Origin: Nocardia brasiliensis NBRC 14402 | Lineage (GTDB): Bacteria; Actinomycetota; Actinomycetes; Mycobacteriales; Mycobacteriaceae | Assembly (NCBI RefSeq): GCF_000308475.2 | Contig: NZ_BAFT02000075.1 | Coordinates: forward strand, 1-64,000 | Reading direction: 5' to 3' | DNA: 64,000 nucleotides | Part shown: positions 19,283 to 28,128 of the stretch, in pieces | Position numbering within the stretch: position 1 is the first letter of the stretch | Layout of the letters: every line of letters begins with the position of its first letter | Notes under the pieces: model-generated | What the model saw: only the letters and a program-made list of their open reading frames with translations | Database searches by the model: none | What the model was told of the DNA's origin: nothing | Made by a program: the position numbers and the translations under genes

Positions 19283-19615
19283 CTCGATCACTCCCTAGTA
19301 GTTGTTCCCGGCAGGCCGGGATTCCCTGATAACTGCCGCAGTACCCACCCGTGGGGCGGGCACGCACCAGTCGACGGCTAGAGCGATCCTGGGAAGTTCA
19401 TCGAACCCCGACAGACCCTGGTTCCGGGCAAAGCTCATGTTCCGGAACAGATAGCGCTGGCCGCCAATGCAGCAAACACGGCTCCGAACCCCGGAACCGT
19501 GTGTCAGGCCATTTTAGCATGAATCACAAACATGCAGGTCGGAGTTAATTTCGAGGACATCCGCTGCGGCAAATGCCGCAAATCGTCCACAGTGGCGGTG
19601 CCCGTCGTTAGCTGG
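19283..19615 (-). promoter_or_regulatory. greA upstream region with terminator of the preceding gene
   Basis: This 333-bp gene-free stretch carries a minus-strand hairpin at 19477-19503 (ACACGGTTCCG/CGGAGCCGTGT, one mismatch pair, followed by TT) that probably ends the DUF4307 transcript. The greA promoter should lie between it and 19290; no convincing -10/-35 pair was picked. Confidence 0.5.
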
Positions 19616-20065
19616 TCACTCCACGCGCAGGTATTCGGGCACGTCCGCGCTGCACGCGTAGATGCTGCTCGAGGCCGGGCGCTCGGAAGCCTTGACCGTG
19701 GTCGTCAGCTGGATGGTGCCGCTGTCGGACGGCGGGATGAGCACCTCGCGGCGGCCGACCTCGACGCTGTCGCGGGCCATCGCGCGCACGAAGCAGACCA
19801 CCGGTTGCTGCGGGTCCTTCCTGGTCACCTTGATCCGGATCGACATCGTGGCGTCGTCGACGACGACGTAGCCGAGTTGCTCGGACTCGATGTCCTTGGG
19901 GCCGTACTTCTGCCAGCCGAGGAAGGCGACGCCGCAGCCGAGTACCGCGACGGCCGCGATGAGCGCGGGGGCCAACCAGCGTGGACGCGCGGACGGCTGC
20001 TTTCCGTACCGATCGGTCGGTCTCTGGATCGCCGCCGGAGCCGCGGCGTCGTCGCGGTCGCCCAT
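19616..20065 (-). CDS. DUF4307 membrane-anchored protein (Rv1081c-like)
   Basis: This 149-residue protein has a cytoplasmic N-terminus, one membrane helix (about 31-50) and an extracytoplasmic beta domain with two Cys (VVCFVRAMA and IYACSADV). The segments GYVVVDDATMSIRIKVTRKDP and VCFVRAMARDSVEVGRREV fit DUF4307. Function is unknown. It lies between greA and divergent mca as in M. tuberculosis. Confidence 0.88.
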   Translation of the reverse strand: MGDRDDAAAPAAIQRPTDRYGKQPSARPRWLAPALIAAVAVLGCGVAFLGWQKYGPKDIESEQLGYVVVDDATMSIRIKVTRKDPQQPVVCFVRAMARDSVEVGRREVLIPPSDSGTIQLTTTVKASERPASSSIYACSADVPEYLRVE

Positions 20066-20166
20066 GTGATCGCTCCCGGGGGGTAAGTCGGAACAAATGT
20101 CGGTCGAATGGAACTATAGGGAACGAAGACCAGACACCCGCGAGCGAGAGCGATGGTGAACGAGAC

Positions 20167-21051
20167 GTGAGTGGCCTTCGCCTCATGGCGGTGCATGCCC
20201 ACCCCGACGACGAATCCAGCAAGGGTGCCGCGACGACCGCGCGGTACGCCGACGAGGGACACGACGTCCTCATCGTCACGCTGACCGGTGGGGAGCGCGG
20301 CAGCATCCTGAACCCCGCGATGGACACCCCGGGCGTCCTGGATCGGATCGACGAGATCCGCCGCGAGGAGATGGCCGCCGCGGCCCGCGCGCTCGGCGTG
20401 CGGCAGCACTGGCTCGGTTTCGTCGATTCCGGCCTGCCCGAGGGTGATCCGCTGCCGCCGCTGCCCGAGGGCAGCTTCGCGCTGGTGCCGCTGGAGGAGG
20501 CCACCGAGGCGCTGGTCCGGGTGGTGCGCGAGTTCCGGCCGCACGTGATGACCACCTACGACGAGCTCGGCGGCTACCCGCACCCGGACCACATCCGCTG
20601 CCACGAGGTGTCGATGGCCGCGTTCGAGGCGGCGGGCGACCCGGAGCGCTTCCCCGACGCGGGCGAACCGTGGACGCCGCTGAAGCTGTACTACGACCAC
20701 GGCTTCACCGCCCGGCGGATGGAGGTCTTCGCCGAGGAGTACGAGCGGATGGGTGAGCCGTTCCCGCTGCAGGAGTGGCTGGACCGGATGCGCAAGTACG
20801 TGCCCGAGCGCGGTGACGTGTTCTCCCGGGTCACCACGCAGATCGAATGCGCCAAGTACTTCCCGCAGCGCGACGACGCCCTGCGGGCGCACGCCACACA
20901 GATCGACCCGAACGGCGCGTTCTTCGCCATCCCACTGGAGCTGCAGCAGCGGCTCTGGCCGACCGAAGAGTTCGAGCTGGCCAAGACCCGGGTGCGCACC
21001 GCGCTGCCGGAGACCGACCTGTTCGCCGGCATCGAAGACGAGCAGCGGTGA
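20167..21051 (+). CDS. mca: Mycothiol S-conjugate amidase
   Basis: Mca cleaves mycothiol S-conjugates of toxins, releasing a mercapturic acid for export. The 294-residue protein begins VSGLRLMAVHAHPDDESSKG, with zinc ligands in HAHPDD (H12, D15) and in YPHPDHIRCH (about 138-147). The C-terminal half has FSRVTTQIECAKYFPQRDDALRAHATQ, cut here into the recognisable LRAHATQID block. The GTG at 20167 is used because homologues begin with a short SxLRLMAVHAHPDD stretch. The gene implies that the host makes mycothiol. Confidence 0.94.
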   Translation: MSGLRLMAVHAHPDDESSKGAATTARYADEGHDVLIVTLTGGERGSILNPAMDTPGVLDRIDEIRREEMAAAARALGVRQHWLGFVDSGLPEGDPLPPLPEGSFALVPLEEATEALVRVVREFRPHVMTTYDELGGYPHPDHIRCHEVSMAAFEAAGDPERFPDAGEPWTPLKLYYDHGFTARRMEVFAEEYERMGEPFPLQEWLDRMRKYVPERGDVFSRVTTQIECAKYFPQRDDALRAHATQIDPNGAFFAIPLELQQRLWPTEEFELAKTRVRTALPETDLFAGIEDEQR

Positions 21052-21320
21052 TGCTGGTTCTGCTCGCCCAGACGAGCCCCGGCACGCCGACCGGACCCGA
21101 GTTCGGCAAGGCGTCGCCGCTGGGCTTCCTGATCATCCTGATCCTGCTGGCCGGCACGGTGCTGCTGGTGCGCTCGATGAACAAGCACATCAAGCGGCTG
21201 CCCGCGACCTTCGAGCCGGAGCATCCCGAGCCGGATCAGGAAGCCGACGAGGGCACCGAGCACGGCATCACCAAGCGAACCGACGAGGCGGGCCCGGACG
21301 GGCCGCCGATCCGCACCTGA
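21051..21320 (+). CDS. Small single-span membrane protein (Rv1083-like)
   Basis: The 89-residue product has one membrane helix (about 23-40, LGFLIILILLAGTVLLV) followed by a basic stretch SMNKHIKRLP and an acidic, Glu-rich tail. Its ATG overlaps the mca stop (TGATG), so it is translationally coupled to mca. The small-membrane-protein-after-mca arrangement matches Rv1083; function is unknown. Confidence 0.85.
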   Translation: MLVLLAQTSPGTPTGPEFGKASPLGFLIILILLAGTVLLVRSMNKHIKRLPATFEPEHPEPDQEADEGTEHGITKRTDEAGPDGPPIRT

Positions 21321-21327
21321 GGTCCGG

Positions 21328-22062
21328 TCAGCTCGGCTTCTGGGTGAGCGCGGTGTAGGCGGCGGCGGCCGCGTTCTGCTCGGCTTCCTTCTTCGACCGT
21401 CCGACGCCCTTGCCGTAGGCGAGGCCGCCGACCACCGCGGTGGCGGTGAACTCCTTGTCGTGGTCGGGTCCGGTCGAGGTGATCTCGTAGCTGGGCACGC
21501 CGAGACCGTGTTCGGCGGTGTGCTCCTGCAGGCTGGTCTTCCAGTCCAGTCCCGCGCCCATCTTGGCGGCTCGTTCGAGCAGATCGTCGAACAACCGCAG
21601 CACCACCGTGCGCGCGACGTCGATCCCGTGCTGCAGGTGTACCGCGCCGAGCAGCGATTCCATGCCGTCGGCCAGGATGCTGGTCTTGTCGCGGCCGCCG
21701 GTCAGTTCCTCGCCCTTGCCGAGCAGCAGGTGCGGCCCGAGTCCGGCCGGGCCCAGGCTGCGCGCGACCTCGGCGCAGGCGTGCATGTTGACTACCCGGG
21801 ACCGGATCTTCGCCAGATCGCCCTCCGACCGCTGCGGATGGCGCAGGTACAGGCTTTCGGTGACGCTGAGCCCGAGGACCGAGTCACCGAGGAACTCCAG
21901 TCGCTCGTTGGTCGGCATCCCGCCGTTCTCGTAGGCATAGGAGCGGTGGGTGAGGGCCAGGGTGAGCAGGTCGTCGTCGATCGGAACGCCGAGGGCCGCA
22001 AGCAGATCCGCGTGTAAGTCGGGGTCCGGGCCGGGCTGCTCGGTGGCGCGGTGGTCGGTCAT
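21328..22062 (-). CDS. rnc: Ribonuclease III
   Basis: The 244-residue protein cuts double-stranded RNA in rRNA and mRNA processing. It has the RNase III signature NERLEFLGDSVL (about 52-63), a second catalytic set in LADGMESLLGAVH (D132, E135), and a C-terminal double-stranded RNA-binding domain (about 165-240) ending YGKGVGRSKKEAEQNAA. The ATG at 22062 is preferred over an Ala-rich extension to 22101. The location is odd: in mycobacteria rnc lies with mutM/fpg, not beside the mca operon. Confidence 0.93.
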   Translation of the reverse strand: MTDHRATEQPGPDPDLHADLLAALGVPIDDDLLTLALTHRSYAYENGGMPTNERLEFLGDSVLGLSVTESLYLRHPQRSEGDLAKIRSRVVNMHACAEVARSLGPAGLGPHLLLGKGEELTGGRDKTSILADGMESLLGAVHLQHGIDVARTVVLRLFDDLLERAAKMGAGLDWKTSLQEHTAEHGLGVPSYEITSTGPDHDKEFTATAVVGGLAYGKGVGRSKKEAEQNAAAAAYTALTQKPS

Positions 22063-22406
22063 GCGGTCCACCCCGGTCCGGTCTGCCGCAGCGCCGGGCA
22101 CGGCGACACGCCGTGGCGGCGCGAGCCCGCCGGGCGGGGGATCGCGACGGCACCTGCGCCGGTTCGGGTTCTAGACGATCGCACGGCCGACCTTCCTGAT
22201 AGCACACCGGTACTGCGCTGCACCGACGTGAGTTTACCCACCGGTGCGGATCGCGAATGCGCTGTGGAAAACCGGGTCACCGCAGGCCGTACTCGATATG
22301 TGAGCTGAATCACATCATTGTGGGCATCCCGGCCGGGTATCCAACGCCGTCGTCGTGATCGAAAGGGTAAGTGGGGGAAGGTAAATGACGGATACACTGG
22401 CTCGGC
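22063..22406. other. Gene-free region upstream of rnc
   Basis: This holds the rnc upstream region and less GC-rich sequence around 22250-22330. I see no protein or RNA gene, only short out-of-frame ORFs. Confidence 0.4.
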
Positions 22407-22715
22407 GTGCGATCCGCGCCGCGTCCGTTCGAGGCCATGGGGGTGGCGACTATGGGTACCGCAGTGGCGCCGATCTGCTTGTGTGTGGTCGGCGGTGCCG
22501 ACGGGTATCAGGCCTCGGCCGTGGGGCGGGGGTTCGTCGGGTTCCTCAGCTTCACCGGTCCGGGTATCGACCGCGACCTCTCCTCGTCGGCGACCGAGGC
22601 GGATCCGAGTTGGATCGTGCACGGCATCGGGCGGGGCCGGGTGTGCGTCGTGGCTTATCAAAAGGACGGCCGCGGCTTCAATCACATTGCCGTGGAGTGC
22701 TGGAACGTCGATTGA
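22407..22715 (+). CDS. Hypothetical small protein
   Basis: This 102-codon ORF starts at GTG or at the internal ATG 22437. It has GC-biased third positions over its whole length, unlike the overlapping frames. The N-terminus contains a short hydrophobic stretch (GTAVAPICLCVVGG) that might be a signal, and the C-terminus is VCVVAYQKDGRGFNHIAVECWN. I do not recognise the family. It lies alone in an otherwise gene-poor, less GC-rich stretch, so a decayed gene is also possible. Confidence 0.45.
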   Translation: MRSAPRPFEAMGVATMGTAVAPICLCVVGGADGYQASAVGRGFVGFLSFTGPGIDRDLSSSATEADPSWIVHGIGRGRVCVVAYQKDGRGFNHIAVECWNVD

Positions 22716-23183
22716 CCGGGCGGTCGAATCGGTCCCGCGCCGAAATCTTTTACTATTTCTTGACTTTGCGGACCGGTACTGGCGGAAATCGGCTGTCGAG
22801 TCGAAGAACCGGCAATGTGCGGTGTGTGACATCGAGATGAATTGAATCGCCGTAGCAGGTTTCGATAACCGCGTGACGGGGTATGAAATCTCGTCGGCCC
22901 ACGTGGCGGCGATTCTCGCCTCCGGTCGGGCGCGTAGCGCACTCTACGGTGGTAACAGTAGTGGCTCAACAGTTTTCAGATATGGCAAAGCACGTTGCGT
23001 GTGCACCGGTGGCATTGCACACTGTAGCGAGTTGTATTCGGCGCGCACATCCGCTTTTCCCGTCGGCCATCGAGAAGCACACTGCTGGCAACCTATTCAG
23101 GCGAGAGCAGCTTTCGCAACGGCCTCCGCATTTTGCCCGCCTGTGTTACCAATTCAGCCAGACCGCTCGACCGAAGGAAGCTC
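22716..23183. other. Long gene-free, AT-richer region
   Basis: No ORF here has a convincing codon pattern. A dyad GTGTGCA ... TGCACAC (22999-23005 and 23016-23022, 10-bp spacer) sits about 160 bp before the next start, and could be a regulatory site. Confidence 0.35.
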
Positions 23184-23762
23184 ATGGACAACGTGATCGG
23201 ACAGATCGACCGTGCACTCGAGGCGACGAGCGTCATCGTCGCCGCCTTGGACGACAGCGCTCTGGCCGCGCCGACACCTTGTCGGGAATGGGACGTGCGC
23301 ACCGTGTTGAACCACATGGTGGGCGGCATGCACGTCTACGCGGCGGCGTTGAGCGGCACGGATTCGGGCGCCGATCATGAATCCGATTGGCTCGGCGGGG
23401 ATCCGCAGGGCGCCTACGCCGCGGCGGCGGAGGTGGACCGCGCGGCCTGGCATCGGCCCGACGCGCTCGACTACAAGGTGCGCACGCCGTTGGGCACCGT
23501 GCCGGCGTCGACGGCGGCGCTGGTGCATCTCACCGAACTCGTGGTGCACGGGGTGGATATCGCGGTCGCCATCGATCGGTCCGATCTCGCCGATGACGAG
23601 CTCTGCGGCGAACTCCTCGCCATCATGCAGAGCCGGGGCGGCATCGACAGGTTCCGGGTGCCCGGGGTCTTCGGCGCCGAGGTCGCGGTCGAGGACGGGG
23701 CGTCCGCGCATCGCAGGCTGCTCGGCTACGTCGGCCGAGAGGTGCTGGCGCGGACGCCCTAG
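23184..23762 (+). CDS. TIGR03086 family (mycothiol-dependent, DinB-like) protein
   Basis: The 192-residue protein has a four-helix DinB/MDMPI fold. The N-terminal block TPCREWDVRTVLNHMVGGMH (about 31-50) and the later HLTELVVHGVDIAVAI (about 115-130) supply the three His that bind metal in the mycothiol-dependent maleylpyruvate isomerase superfamily. The ATG at 23184 follows GAAGGAAG. Substrate unknown; mycothiol use is inferred and is consistent with mca nearby. Confidence 0.85.
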   Translation: MDNVIGQIDRALEATSVIVAALDDSALAAPTPCREWDVRTVLNHMVGGMHVYAAALSGTDSGADHESDWLGGDPQGAYAAAAEVDRAAWHRPDALDYKVRTPLGTVPASTAALVHLTELVVHGVDIAVAIDRSDLADDELCGELLAIMQSRGGIDRFRVPGVFGAEVAVEDGASAHRRLLGYVGREVLARTP

Positions 23763-23766
23763 GCGG

Positions 23767-23952
23767 CTACCGCATCCGCACCACGGTCGACGCGGCGAGT
23801 AGCAACAGTTCGCGGGACGCCTCGCTCTGGTAGGTGAGGCGGCCGCCGTGGTTGCGGTGCAGTGCGTGATGTTCGGCGTGGGTGTCCGAGGTCACGGCGC
23901 CGATATTCCGGGCTGCGTCGTCGTTCGGACGTGTGCTGCTGAATATGCGCAT
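23767..23952 (-). CDS. Small hypothetical protein
   Basis: A 61-residue ORF beginning MRIFSSTRPNDDAARN has GGAAAGGG 9-14 nt upstream of its ATG. It has good third-position GC bias and ends 4 bp from the convergent TIGR03086 gene. The sequence is hydrophilic, with a His-rich middle (THAEHHALHRNHGGR), and has no signal or recognised domain. Confidence 0.45.
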   Translation of the reverse strand: MRIFSSTRPNDDAARNIGAVTSDTHAEHHALHRNHGGRLTYQSEASRELLLLAASTVVRMR

Positions 23953-24106
23953 GGCAATTCTGCCCTTTCCGGCGGAGAAGCAGGGTGGACTGATTTCACT
24001 CGCGCCCAGGGTATTTCGGGCACGCAAAAGGCAAACGTCGATCAATCGTTGCCCCGCGCGCTGGGCGCTCTGCGCACTGTATCCGCACGAATTCGACCGG
24101 CGCATC

Positions 24107-24688
24107 TTATTTTTCGGCGTGCGCGTCCCGGCGTGGGATCGGCCGGACCGGGTGGCGCAGGATGGTCCTGGTCTTCGCGCCGGTCGAGCGGCGCGGATCG
24201 GTGAGATAGATCTCATGGTGGCGGCCGTTCATCGTGAGTCCTTCGTGCTGCATGAACGCTGCCATGCGCGCCAAGGTCTCCGGTTCGGTCGCGTACGGAC
24301 CGATGTGCAATGCCTGAATGGCGTCGCCTTCACTGAATTGTTCGAACGTCGCACCGGTTACCAGGTCTGCGGTGACGAACTCCGGCATGCGAATCATCAG
24401 CTGCCAATGCCATTGTTCGCGCGGGACCGTCAAGGGGGGTTCATCGGATTCGACCCACCAGAGTCCTTCCAGTTTCGGTACCACGAAGTCCTGGTCGGCG
24501 GATTTGGCGACCTTCTTGGCGCCGTACGCGGCACGGTAGAGCGTTTCGAGCGCGGCGGTGTACTCCGGGCCTTCCGGAGCACCCGAACCGATGACGGTCA
24601 CATACCCGTAGCTGCCGAAAGTGCGCCGGACCGGGTCGATCGGGGCACCGTAGTAGTGCTTGTCGGTCTTGGCCAGGTCGATCTTCAT
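24107..24688 (-). CDS. GyrI-like small-molecule-binding domain protein
   Basis: This 193-residue stand-alone GyrI-like (SOUL/BmrR effector-binding type) protein has the typical C-terminal blocks GDAIQALHIGPYATEPETLARM and TMNGRHHEIYLTDPRR. It carries no DNA-binding domain, so it resembles stand-alone GyrI-like proteins that bind or hydrolyse small molecules. The tail after about residue 170 is Arg-rich. It is divergent from the beta-lactamase-like gene; ligand unknown. Confidence 0.88.
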   Translation of the reverse strand: MKIDLAKTDKHYYGAPIDPVRRTFGSYGYVTVIGSGAPEGPEYTAALETLYRAAYGAKKVAKSADQDFVVPKLEGLWWVESDEPPLTVPREQWHWQLMIRMPEFVTADLVTGATFEQFSEGDAIQALHIGPYATEPETLARMAAFMQHEGLTMNGRHHEIYLTDPRRSTGAKTRTILRHPVRPIPRRDAHAEK

Positions 24689-24790
24689 CGGTCCTCCTGT
24701 CGGGTACGCGGACGAAAGGCCAGCCTCGGTGCTCCAGTGACTGGAGAGTCAAGCACGACGGGGACGACGCGGTATGGCAGCTTGGCTGGC

Positions 24791-25693
24791 GTGCGGGAGA
24801 TCTTTCGGAAGGCCGGCGTGCGGGGGTGGGTACACGCCCGGTGTTTCGGGTGCGCGGGCGAGAACGGGCTCGAAGCCGACGAACCGGTGGTGCTCGCCTC
24901 GGTGGTGAAGGTACCGCTGGTGCTGGAGTTCGCCCGGCAGGTCGCGGCGGGTCAGCTCGACCCGGCCGATCGGGTGCGGGTGCGCGCGGCGGATCGGCTC
25001 GGCGGGGTGGGCACGGCGGGCTGTTTCGACGATGTCGAGCTGAGTCTGCGCGATGCCGCCTTCTTCGCGCTCACGCTCAGCGACAACACCGCCGCGGATC
25101 TGCTCTTCGATCGGGTCGGACTGGACAATGTACGTTCGCTGGTCCGGGAGCTCGGGCTGATCGAGACCCGAATCGTGGGCGCGCCAAGGGATATCGTGCA
25201 GAGCATGGCCGACGATATCGGCGCGCGTGACCCGGCCGAATTCGCCGCCCGCTTTTCCACCCTCGGCGCCGCGGTGGTGCTGGGCAGCCGGGCCCTCGAT
25301 CCCCGGCGCACCACGGCGAGCACGCCGCGGGAGATGACCCGCCTGCTCGCCCTCATCGGCCAGGACCTCGCGGGCCCGGCGCAGGCGTGCCGATGGGTGC
25401 GAGATGTCATGCGCGAACAGGTGAATTGGTATCGGCTCGCCGCCGCCTTCCCACCCGAGGCGCAGATCTGGGCCAAGACCGGCACGCTGCCCGGGGTGCG
25501 CAACGAGATCGGCGTGATCGAGTACCCCGGCGGAAGCCGTTATGCCGTAGCGGTATTCACCAGAACCGAGTCCCTCGCCCAGCGGCTGCCCGAGGTTGAT
25601 CGCGCGATCGGCGCCGCGGCGATGGCGGCGATCGACGGCATCGTTCACGGCCTGCCGTACACCACATCCCACGGACGCTGCGGCGGATCCTGA
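24791..25693 (+). CDS. Class A beta-lactamase-like serine hydrolase
   Basis: The 300-residue protein, from the GTG at 24791, has all three penicillin-recognising motifs: S37-V-V-K40 (SxxK), S97-D-N99 and K229-T-G231. The order and spacing fit a class A beta-lactamase-like fold. It has no signal peptide or lipobox, so periplasmic action on beta-lactams is unlikely unless a start further upstream is used; an esterase or amidase role is equally possible. Its last 49 bp overlap the 3' end of the convergent LysR gene. Confidence 0.8.
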   Translation: MREIFRKAGVRGWVHARCFGCAGENGLEADEPVVLASVVKVPLVLEFARQVAAGQLDPADRVRVRAADRLGGVGTAGCFDDVELSLRDAAFFALTLSDNTAADLLFDRVGLDNVRSLVRELGLIETRIVGAPRDIVQSMADDIGARDPAEFAARFSTLGAAVVLGSRALDPRRTTASTPREMTRLLALIGQDLAGPAQACRWVRDVMREQVNWYRLAAAFPPEAQIWAKTGTLPGVRNEIGVIEYPGGSRYAVAVFTRTESLAQRLPEVDRAIGAAAMAAIDGIVHGLPYTTSHGRCGGS

Positions 25694-26595
25694 CCACCCA
25701 CGGGCCGAGAAGCGCCGTCGCCCTGGACCACTCGCACAACCAATTCGGCGAGTTCGGGCGCCAGCGGATGCGGCGCGGCGGCCGGCCAGGCCAGCGACAG
25801 TCGCCAGCTCAGCATGCCGGGCGGGAGCGGCCGCCACACCACGCGCGGTTCCTTCTGCGCGATCATGCCCTGGTCGAATGCCACGCCACGGCCGGAAAGC
25901 ACCATACCGAGCACGAATTCGGGATTGCGGGCATGCTGCACCGCGGCCGGCCGGAAGCCGTGTTCCCAGCAGGTGCGTAACGTCACGTCGTAGAGGCCGG
26001 GCGCCGCCGCCCTCGGAAAGATCACCAGGCCGAGACCCGCTAGATCGGCCAGGGCCAGCGAAGAGCGCACGGCCAGCGGCGAATCCCGGGGGAGCACCAC
26101 GCCGAGCGGGGTGTCCACGGCGGGTCCGAGTTCGAGCCCGATCGCGTCCACCGGATGTTGCAGCAGGCCCGCGTCGAGCTGCCGATCACCGAGCAGGCGG
26201 ACCTGTTCCGCGGTGGTGTGTTCTTGCAGATCGACTCGTACGTCCCGACTTTCGAACGCGGTGAGCAGCGCGGCGAGCACGCGCCCGGCCAATTCGGGTG
26301 GCACCCCCACGCGGATCGCGTCCATCTCACCGCGATGCGCCTTGCCGACCAGCGCGGTGGTCCGCTCCCAGCGGGCCAGCAGGTCCCGCGCTTCCGCGAG
26401 CAGGATCTGACCGGCCTCGGTGAGCTCGACGCGGCGGCTGTCCCGGTCGAACAGCCGTGCGCCGAGGTCGTTTTCGAGCTTGCGGATGCGTTGGCTCAGC
26501 GGCGGCTGGGCGATGCCGAGACGTTCGGCGGCCCGGCCGAAATGTAATTCTTCGGCCACGGCGATGAAATAGCGCAGCTGGCGCAGCGGGTCCAC
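25645..26595 (-). CDS. LysR-family transcriptional regulator
   Basis: The 316-residue regulator has an N-terminal winged helix (RQLRYFIAVAEELHFGRAAERL), where AQPPLSQRIRKLE is the recognition helix (about 29-41), followed by a periplasmic-binding-like effector domain. The GTG at 26595 puts the helix-turn-helix at the usual residue 4-60. It is divergent from the MBL-fold lipoprotein gene, its likeliest target, and overlaps the beta-lactamase-like gene at the 3' end. Confidence 0.9.
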   Translation of the reverse strand: MDPLRQLRYFIAVAEELHFGRAAERLGIAQPPLSQRIRKLENDLGARLFDRDSRRVELTEAGQILLAEARDLLARWERTTALVGKAHRGEMDAIRVGVPPELAGRVLAALLTAFESRDVRVDLQEHTTAEQVRLLGDRQLDAGLLQHPVDAIGLELGPAVDTPLGVVLPRDSPLAVRSSLALADLAGLGLVIFPRAAAPGLYDVTLRTCWEHGFRPAAVQHARNPEFVLGMVLSGRGVAFDQGMIAQKEPRVVWRPLPPGMLSWRLSLAWPAAAPHPLAPELAELVVRVVQGDGASRPVGGQDPPQRPWDVVYGRP

Positions 26596-26678
26596 GCTGC
26601 GACGATATCGCTTTCGATATCGCCAGGCCGGGCGCGCGGTCTTGGACAGCGGGTTCGGGCATGTGCTGTGGTACCGGC

Positions 26679-27659
26679 ATGACAGGTTTCGGACGGCGAG
26701 AATTCTTCGGTGTGACGGCGGGCGCAGCGGTGCTTGCGGGCGTAGTGGCATGTGGCGGAACGGAATCCACGCAACCGGCGGTGGCCTCCGATGTGCCTGG
26801 CCCCGGCGCGGTGACGCTGCGGTGGTGGGGGAACAACGGATGGGAGATCCGGCTGCCCGGCGGCAAGACGGTGCTGATCGATCCCTGGCTGACCAGGTTC
26901 CATACCGGAACCTATACCGAAGCGGGCGCCGACCCGGAGACCCCGATCACCGTCGACACCGCGCTGATCGACCGTTACGTGGACAGCGGTGAGCTGCGCG
27001 CCGACCACATCCTGGTCACCCACGGGCACTACGACCACCTCACCGACGTGCCTTATCTGGCCAGGAAGACCGGCGCGACGGTGCTCGGCACCGAGACCCA
27101 TCTCAATGTGATGGCCGCGCTCGGCGCACCGGAAGACCAGCTCGCCCTCGCCACCGGTGGCGAGTACCTGCGCTTCGACGGCTACACCATCCGCGTGCTG
27201 CGGTCGCTGCATTCCGCGTCCGGGCCGAGGGCCGAGGTGGCGTTCGCGGGCACCCGTCCCGGTCTCGGCGCGGGAAAGCTGCCGGAGCCCAGGGTGATTC
27301 GTGATCTGGTCGAAGGCGGCACGCTCGCCTACGAGGTGGCCGGTGGCGGCGTGCGCGTCCTGAACTTCGGCGGCTCCAACTACATCGAATCCGAACTCGC
27401 CGGTCTGCGTCCCGACGTGCTGCTACTCCCAGCGGGCGGCGGCAAGATCACCGACTACGTCGCCCGCCTCCTCCAGGTCACCGGCAACCCCCGCTACGTC
27501 CTGCCCACGCACTGGGACGATTTCGACCATCCGCTCACCGCACCAGCCCGCGACTGGGGCGGCCTCGACTCCCTCCGCAAAGCGGTGGCTCAAGCCAGTC
27601 CCGGTAGCGAGTTCGTCCAGCTCGACCACCTCCAGACCTTCACCGTGCCGCAGGTGTGA
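26679..27659 (+). CDS. MBL-fold metallo-hydrolase, Tat-type lipoprotein
   Basis: The 326-residue product begins with a twin-arginine-like signal GRREFFGVTAGAAV and lipobox VVAC at about residue 25. The metallo-beta-lactamase fold starts at ITLRWWGNNGWEI-like VTLRWWGNNG; zinc motif HGHYDH is at about 122-127 (THGHYDHL), with later ligands in RSLHSASGP and PTHWDDF. It resembles the UlaG-like/ lactonase-type exported hydrolases. The adjacent divergent LysR gene suggests inducible expression. Substrate unknown. Confidence 0.88.
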   Translation: MTGFGRREFFGVTAGAAVLAGVVACGGTESTQPAVASDVPGPGAVTLRWWGNNGWEIRLPGGKTVLIDPWLTRFHTGTYTEAGADPETPITVDTALIDRYVDSGELRADHILVTHGHYDHLTDVPYLARKTGATVLGTETHLNVMAALGAPEDQLALATGGEYLRFDGYTIRVLRSLHSASGPRAEVAFAGTRPGLGAGKLPEPRVIRDLVEGGTLAYEVAGGGVRVLNFGGSNYIESELAGLRPDVLLLPAGGGKITDYVARLLQVTGNPRYVLPTHWDDFDHPLTAPARDWGGLDSLRKAVAQASPGSEFVQLDHLQTFTVPQV

Positions 27660-27670
27660 CGAGGCCGCGA

Positions 27671-27937
27671 TCACTCGGTGCTGCGTCGTAGATCGCGGAC
27701 GCTCACCGCGATCACCGCTCGGGCCAGGGCGCGGAGATCGTCGGCGATGGAATCCGGTTCGACCGCGCCTTCGAACCCCTCCAGGATCGCGCCGTCCGGC
27801 CAGCGCACCTCGTATCGGTACCAGCACCACCGCTCGCTGGGGTGGTAGGGCAGATCGAGTTCCAGTCGCACGGCCATTTCCTTCAGTGCCGCCGACACTT
27901 CCGCTGCCCAACCCGCGTTCGCCACCTGCCACCACAC
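27671..27937 (-). CDS. Hypothetical protein, start uncertain
   Basis: The conservative ORF of 88 residues starts at GTG 27937, but the same frame continues upstream with protein-like sequence (TYRVEIFEGDRHSP) to an in-frame TGA. In this extension the only strong ribosome site (GAGGGGG) precedes a CTG codon. The product is rich in Trp and acidic residues (SERWCWYRYEVRWPDGA) and looks like a small single-domain protein. Function unknown. Confidence 0.55.
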   Translation of the reverse strand: MWWQVANAGWAAEVSAALKEMAVRLELDLPYHPSERWCWYRYEVRWPDGAILEGFEGAVEPDSIADDLRALARAVIAVSVRDLRRSTE

Positions 27938-28128
27938 CGGACTGTGTCGATCGCCCTCGAAGATCTCGACCCGATACGTAAACAGACTGCCCCCTCACCG
28001 AACGCGGTCAACCCAAACACCCTGCCAGACCGCGTCCCCGAGCTACCGTGAAACCGGGGTCGAGCACACCAAATTGGTTCGTATGCACTACTGTCCTGCC
28101 CCCTGCGTCGACCGGATGGTCGGCGTGA

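Noticed and set aside
22407..22845. Alternative overlapping frames at the hypothetical gene (22318-22845 and 22385-22840)
   Set aside because: They lack the third-position GC bias seen in the 22407 frame and look random.
22999..23022. Dyad GTGTGCA/TGCACAC as terminator
   Set aside because: No gene ends nearby on either strand, so it is more likely regulatory or chance; left as a note only.
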